Assembly (NCBI GenBank): GCA_903885855.1
Contig: CAISKG010000273.1
Coordinates: forward strand, 1 to 16,917
DNA length: 16,917 nucleotides
From: an uncultured Planctomycetaceae bacterium
Lineage (GTDB): Bacteria; Planctomycetota; Planctomycetia; Pirellulales; UBA1268
Direction: 5' to 3'
In this document: in pieces, positions 13,382-16,917 of the stretch
How the letters are laid out: each line of letters begins with the position of its first letter
Position numbering within the stretch: the stretch's first letter is position 1
The notes under the pieces: generated by a model
What the model saw: only the letters and a program-made list of their open reading frames with translations
Database searches by the model: none
What the model was told of the DNA's origin: nothing
Program-made: the position numbers and the translations under genes

Positions 13382-14767
13382 ACCGCGCCGCACGTCCTTC
13401 TCCTCTCGGTGCCCGGCCTGCGCGACGAGGATCTGGCCCGGATGCCCTGCCTCGAGGCGCTCGCGCGGATGGGCGGGAAGGTGCCGCTCGAGCCCTGCTT
13501 CCCCGCGGTCACCTGCCCCGTGCAGGCCACGCTGACCACCGGCGCCATGCCGCGCCGGCACGGGATCGTCGCCAACGGCCTCTACGACCGGGCCACGCGG
13601 CACCTCGAGATGTGGATCAGCCCCGACTCCTGCCACCGGGCGGAGCGCGTCTGGGACCGCCTCAAGGCCGAGCGGCCCGACCTGCGCACCGCCGCCTGGT
13701 TCCTCCTCCAATCGAAGCACGCCCGGGCGGATCTCGTCTGCCTGCCGGCCCCGCGGCACAACCCCGACGGCACCGAGACGATGTGGTGCCACACCAATCC
13801 CGAGCCGCTCTACGGGACGCTGCGCGAGAAGCTCGGCGATTTCCCGCTCCACAAGTTCTGGGGGCCGCTGGCGGGGATCGACTCCACGAAGTGGATCGTG
13901 TCGGGATTCCTCGAGGCGGCGGCCGCGGCGCCCCCGCACCTGGCGGTCGTCTATCTCCCCCACCTCGACTACGCGGCGCAGCGCTCCGGTCCCGACAGCG
14001 CCCCGGCGCACGCCGCCTGCGGCGAGCTCGACGCCGAGATCGGCCGGCTCGTCGAGGAGTACGGCCGGCTCGTCGGGCCCGGTAACCTCGTCGTCGTCGT
14101 GGCCGGCGAGTACCGCATCCGCCCGGTGACGCACGCGGTCTTCCCCAACCGCATCCTCCGCGAGGCGGGGCTCCTCGCCGTCCGCGACACGCCCGAGGGG
14201 GCGCTGATCGACTTCGAGCGGAGCCGGGCCTGGGCGCTGGCGGATCATCAGGTGGGCCACGTCTACCTGACGCTCGGCCTGCCGCGCGCGAAGCGCGACG
14301 AGCTCGTGGAGCAGATCCACTCGCTCTTCGAGCGCCGTCGCGGCGTGCAGCGCGTGCTCTCCGGCACGGCGCTGGTCGGCAGCGGGCTCTCCGACACCCC
14401 CGTGCCGGCGCTGGCGGGCCGCTGCGGCGACGTCGTCATCGAGAGCGCCGCCGACTCCTGGCAGGCCTATCCCTGGTGGACCGACCCCGCGGCCGCGCCG
14501 TCGTTCGCCCGCACGATCGACATCCACCGGAAGCCGGGCTACGACCCGCTGGAGCTGTTCGTCGACCGCTCGGCCCCGCCGCCGCCGGGCATGCCCTTCG
14601 GGATCCCGCTCGACACCTCGCTCGTCAAGGGCTCGCACGGCGCCATCGACGCCGACGACCCCCACGAGACGGTGCTGCTCTGCTCGCGCCCGGGCGTCAT
14701 CGGCTCGGAGCCCCTCCATGCCCGCGACGTGGCGGGGATCGTGATGCGACTCTTCGGCGCGGGCTGA
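13379..14767 (+). CDS. EboF-like type I phosphodiesterase/nucleotide pyrophosphatase-fold protein
   Basis: This 462-residue protein has the alkaline phosphatase-like fold of type I phosphodiesterases/nucleotide pyrophosphatases. It matches in layout the EboF-like subgroup: FPAVTCPVQATLTTG (candidate nucleophile Thr45), RRHGIVANGLYDR (His61), FPLHKFWGPLAGI, VVYLPHLDYAAQR (Asp197), EYRIRPV (244-250), ADHQVGHVYLTLG, ARTIDIHRKPGYDP and SLVKGSHG near the C-terminus. Several residues that bind two zinc ions in standard family members look replaced: SVPGL in place of an Asp-Gly, Gln201 where a His is usual, and Glu-Tyr where Asp-His is usual. So hydrolysis of nucleotide-type substrates is not assured. 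GTG 13379 is chosen for its ribosome binding site. It is the last gene of the operon, 13 bp after the isomerase. No signal peptide is evident. Confidence 0.9.
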   Translation: MTAPHVLLLSVPGLRDEDLARMPCLEALARMGGKVPLEPCFPAVTCPVQATLTTGAMPRRHGIVANGLYDRATRHLEMWISPDSCHRAERVWDRLKAERPDLRTAAWFLLQSKHARADLVCLPAPRHNPDGTETMWCHTNPEPLYGTLREKLGDFPLHKFWGPLAGIDSTKWIVSGFLEAAAAAPPHLAVVYLPHLDYAAQRSGPDSAPAHAACGELDAEIGRLVEEYGRLVGPGNLVVVVAGEYRIRPVTHAVFPNRILREAGLLAVRDTPEGALIDFERSRAWALADHQVGHVYLTLGLPRAKRDELVEQIHSLFERRRGVQRVLSGTALVGSGLSDTPVPALAGRCGDVVIESAADSWQAYPWWTDPAAAPSFARTIDIHRKPGYDPLELFVDRSAPPPPGMPFGIPLDTSLVKGSHGAIDADDPHETVLLCSRPGVIGSEPLHARDVAGIVMRLFGAG

Positions 14768-14784
14768 GGGGGGCCGGCGGGCCG

Positions 14785-15150
14785 TCAGCCGCGCTCGGCC
14801 CACTCCGCCGGTGGCTCGATCGCGTCGGCGGGGCGCTTGCCCGCGTCGGCGCGGCCGGAGCCCGCCAGGCGGCTGGTGGCCTTCACCGTCATGTCGCCCT
14901 CGCAGGCGATCTGGCAGGAGAGGCGCAGCCCCGGCGTCGTGATCCCCTTGGCGGCGAGGACGGCCTGCTCCGCCTTCGTGATCGCGGCCGGCTCGCCGGC
15001 GACGAACTCCACCCGGCAGGTGGTGCAGCGCGCCACCCCGCCGCAGGCGTGGAGCTGGTCGACGCCGCACTCGTCGACGAGCGCGTTGACCAGCCGCTTG
15101 CCGGCGGGAACCTCGAAATCACCGACGCCATCGACGGAAAGCTTGGGCAC
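14785..15150 (-). CDS. 2Fe-2S ferredoxin
   Basis: This 121-residue protein has the plant-type 2Fe-2S ligand pattern: Cys36, Cys42 and Cys45 in CGGVARCTTC, and Cys79 in LSCQIACEGD. It would carry single electrons to a partner enzyme in the cytoplasm. The N-terminal half (MPKLSVDGVGDFEVPAGKRL) is the beta-grasp start. The last 30 or so residues after the MTVK strand are a polar tail, somewhat longer than usual. It starts with GTG at 15150, with GGAG about ten bases upstream on the minus strand. Its 3' end lies 17 bp from the end of the EboF-like gene, which is convergent. The partner cannot be inferred. Confidence 0.93.
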   Translation of the reverse strand: MPKLSVDGVGDFEVPAGKRLVNALVDECGVDQLHACGGVARCTTCRVEFVAGEPAAITKAEQAVLAAKGITTPGLRLSCQIACEGDMTVKATSRLAGSGRADAGKRPADAIEPPAEWAERG

Positions 15151-15206
15151 GGAAGGGTCTCCGGGGAGGGGAACGGGGGAATCGGACAGGGGGGCTCGGG
15201 TTTCGC

Positions 15207-15240
15207 AAAAAAACGGGGCGGGGGAGTGGCCCCCGCCCCG
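15207..15240 (-). terminator. Intrinsic (Rho-independent) terminator of the DUF1080-ThuA gene
   Basis: A perfect 11-bp GC stem (15214-15224 with 15230-15240) has a five-base loop. On the minus strand it is followed directly by seven Us (A-run at 15207-15213). It lies 37 bp past the stop of the DUF1080-ThuA gene and before the ferredoxin start, so it should separate their transcription. Confidence 0.9.
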
Positions 15241-15277
15241 CGTCTGATCAAGCGATCGCGATCGTCGCGACGTCGGC

Positions 15278-16801
15278 TCACTTCCCCTTGGGATCGAGGT
15301 TGGCCGCCAGGTCGTCGGCGGTGACGGCGCTGGCCACGCCGTCGGCGGGCACGTCGAGGCCGGCCGTCCACACCAGCGCGTTGAGGAGGAGGCGGCGGAA
15401 GTCGTCGTTCTCCCAGTTGCGGTGGAAATGGGCCCCGGTGCAGCCGAAGCCGCGGCCGCCGTCGGGCCGCTCGAACGCCCAGGCGAGCACCTCGCGGTCG
15501 CCCTTGCCGGCGCGGACGGTGGGATTGTTGCTGTGGGGGCCGTCGGGCCGCTCGCGCGTGTCGTCCGGCGGCACCGCCGAGAGGATCGAGACCACCTCCG
15601 CCGGCGGCTCCTGGAATCGCATGTGGTAGTACCACTCGTCCTGCGTCTCGAAGGGCTTCACGCCGCGGGTGATCGGATGGCCCTCGGCGAGCTCGGTCTT
15701 GGCGAGCTTCCAGTGCGGGTTCACCGACCAGTGGGGCTCGAAGTAGCCCCCCATCCAGCGCAGGAACTCGGGGCCGCCCTTCTCCTTCGGCACCTCGACG
15801 GCGTAGTGGAGGCAGGCGATCCCGACGCCGCGCTTCACCAGCGCGTCGACCAGCGCCAGGCGGTTGCTCTGGAGCACCGGATGGCCGCCGCCGCCGTCGG
15901 CGAAGAAGAAGATCGAGTCGGCGTTGTCGAAGGCGGTCGGGTCGGCCGGCCAGCCCTGGTCGTATGCCGCGGTGACGACGTGGGCGCCGCTCGCATCGAG
16001 GCACTTCTCCAGCAGCTTGACCCCCGCGCGGAACTCGTGCTCCCCGGGGCCGTGGCTGGCCCGACCGGCGACGAGCACCACCTTCTTGCGGCCGTCGGCG
16101 AGCTTCGTGCGCTTCAGGTGCACGTCCTTGAAGCGGACCACCATCGGCGGCCCGGCATGCAGCTGCAGCGCGAGGATCCCCTTCTCGGTCCGCTTCCCCT
16201 CCTGCTCGTCGATCGTCTCCGACATCAGCTTCCCGTTGATGGAATGGGAGAGCTTCGGGCCCTTGGCGACGAGGTGGTAGTCGTTCCAGTCGCCCTGCTT
16301 GATGGCCTTCTGGAGCTCGTCCTTGTCGCCGATCGCCTCCACCTTCTTGGTGCCGTCGGCGTGGATCGTGACCCGCTGCCCGCGCTCGGCGAGGATGCCG
16401 CGGCCCCGCTCCTCGTAGTTGATGCCGGAGTAGGTGGGGCCGGAGTCGATGTCGGCCTGGTAGCCGCCGACGACGAAGTCGCCATGATCGTGGCTGCGGT
16501 ACTGGATGCCGGAGTTGCCCCCCTCGATCCGGTAGCGGAGCTTGAGCTCGAAGTCGTCGAGCGTGCCCTGGCGCCAGATGAGGAAGGTATTGCCGTTGGT
16601 CGGCTTCTCGGCCGTGGTGCGCCCCACGATGGCGCCGTCCTCGACGGTCCAGAAATCCTTCCCCTCCCAGCCCTCGAGGCTCTTGCCGTCGAAGATCGGG
16701 GTGAAGCCGGCGTCGTCGGCGGCCGCCGGGCGGGCGGCAGCGGCCGCCAGAAGGACCGCGACGAGCGCCGCGGCAGAGAGGGTCATTCGAGCGTGCAGCA
16801 C
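15278..16801 (-). CDS. Secreted DUF1080 (3-keto-disaccharide hydrolase) - ThuA fusion protein
   Basis: The protein has 507 residues. It begins with a signal peptide (MLHARMTLSAAALVAVLL then AAAAARPAAA, cleavage probably before DDAGF), so it acts outside the cytoplasm. Residues about 33-228 form a DUF1080 concanavalin-like domain: FTPIFDGKSLEGWEG, GGNSGIQYRS, GGYQADID, GDWNDYHLVAKG and VRFKDVHLK. Residues about 239-486 form a ThuA domain, a glutamine amidotransferase-like fold: KKVVLVAGRASHGPGEHEFRAG is read here in two pieces, then GIACLHYAVE, HPITRGVKPF and CTGAHFHRNW. Both families are abundant in planctomycetes and linked to sugar or polysaccharide use; the exact substrate is unknown. GTG 16801 is chosen because GAGGAGG lies six bases upstream; an ATG at 16786 is the alternative and still gives a signal peptide. 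Confidence 0.92.
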   Translation of the reverse strand: MLHARMTLSAAALVAVLLAAAAARPAAADDAGFTPIFDGKSLEGWEGKDFWTVEDGAIVGRTTAEKPTNGNTFLIWRQGTLDDFELKLRYRIEGGNSGIQYRSHDHGDFVVGGYQADIDSGPTYSGINYEERGRGILAERGQRVTIHADGTKKVEAIGDKDELQKAIKQGDWNDYHLVAKGPKLSHSINGKLMSETIDEQEGKRTEKGILALQLHAGPPMVVRFKDVHLKRTKLADGRKKVVLVAGRASHGPGEHEFRAGVKLLEKCLDASGAHVVTAAYDQGWPADPTAFDNADSIFFFADGGGGHPVLQSNRLALVDALVKRGVGIACLHYAVEVPKEKGGPEFLRWMGGYFEPHWSVNPHWKLAKTELAEGHPITRGVKPFETQDEWYYHMRFQEPPAEVVSILSAVPPDDTRERPDGPHSNNPTVRAGKGDREVLAWAFERPDGGRGFGCTGAHFHRNWENDDFRRLLLNALVWTAGLDVPADGVASAVTADDLAANLDPKGK

Positions 16802-16807
16802 CGGTCG

Positions 16808-16814
16808 CCTCCTC
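16808..16814 (-). promoter_or_regulatory. Strong ribosome binding site that decides the GTG start
   Basis: GAGGAGG on the minus strand lies six bases before GTG 16801. The ATG at 16786 would be 21 bases from it, too far for normal initiation. Confidence 0.65.
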
Positions 16815-16867
16815 GGGAAGGGGAGGGGGGCCGGCCGCGCGTCGACCGCGTGCCCCCCGGGCCGCAC

Positions 16868-16876
16868 AGTATGCCA
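16868..16876 (-). promoter_or_regulatory. Extended -10 element before the DUF1080-ThuA gene
   Basis: On the minus strand TG-G-CATACT (16876-16868) looks like an extended -10. Transcription would start near 16861, leaving a leader of about 60 bases that holds the GAGGAGG site. No -35 was recognised. The last 41 bases of the window show no gene. Confidence 0.4.
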
Positions 16877-16917
16877 CGGCCCGGGCCGGGCGGCATCCCG
16901 CCCGCCGGGCGGCGTCG

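Noticed and set aside
13142..15070. Long minus-strand open frame opposite the EboF-like gene
   Set aside because: No recognisable domain; composition typical of antisense frames in GC-rich DNA.
16784..16786. ATG start for the DUF1080-ThuA gene
   Set aside because: Less likely than GTG 16801, because the strong GAGGAGG site is correctly spaced only for the GTG; kept as an alternative.

Overview
The window is about 70% G+C or higher and looks like a chromosome piece from a planctomycete, probably Pirellulales-like. This is inferred from the gene content: a DUF1559 prepilin-like protein, a secreted DUF1080-ThuA protein and small planctomycete-style membrane proteins. Nothing in the window gives a taxonomic marker, so the assignment is an inference. 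No tRNA, rRNA, CRISPR array or transposase was seen.

Layout. (1) Positions 1-1349, plus strand: the end of a prepilin-like gene, coupled by an ATGA overlap to a DUF1559 pseudopilin gene. (2) Positions 1486-5729, minus strand, reading right to left: ispF, cysS, a PfkB sugar kinase fused to a C-terminal zinc ribbon, a 90-residue membrane protein and a GNAT acetyltransferase. (3) Positions 5777-8889, plus strand: a three-gene ABC-2 type exporter (ATPase and two permeases). A tandem duplication with a perfect 99-bp core lies between the two permease genes. (4) Positions 8931-10594: a YeiH-type putative sulfate exporter and a coupled 80-residue membrane protein. (5) Positions 10638-14767: a compact operon with a TIM-barrel sugar isomerase/epimerase, a UbiA-type prenyltransferase (EboC/SCO3242 type) with a one-base frameshift, a second TIM-barrel protein, and an EboF-like phosphodiesterase-fold protein. 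(6) Positions 14785-16801, minus strand: a 2Fe-2S ferredoxin and a secreted DUF1080-ThuA protein, separated by a strong intrinsic terminator.

How the genes may work together. The 10.6-14.8 kb operon is the best candidate for an unusual system. It resembles a reduced version of the ebo/EDB clusters, which in other bacteria are linked to moving or modifying a secondary metabolite at the membrane. EboA, the TatD-like EboB, EboD and canonical EboE are not in the window. Other points of note are the kinase-zinc ribbon fusion, a divergent promoter between ispF and the ABC operon that seems to share one TATA core and to give a leaderless transcript on one side, and the duplication inside the ABC operon. 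Most adjacent genes are joined by 4-bp stop/start overlaps or short gaps, so translational coupling is the main visible organisation.
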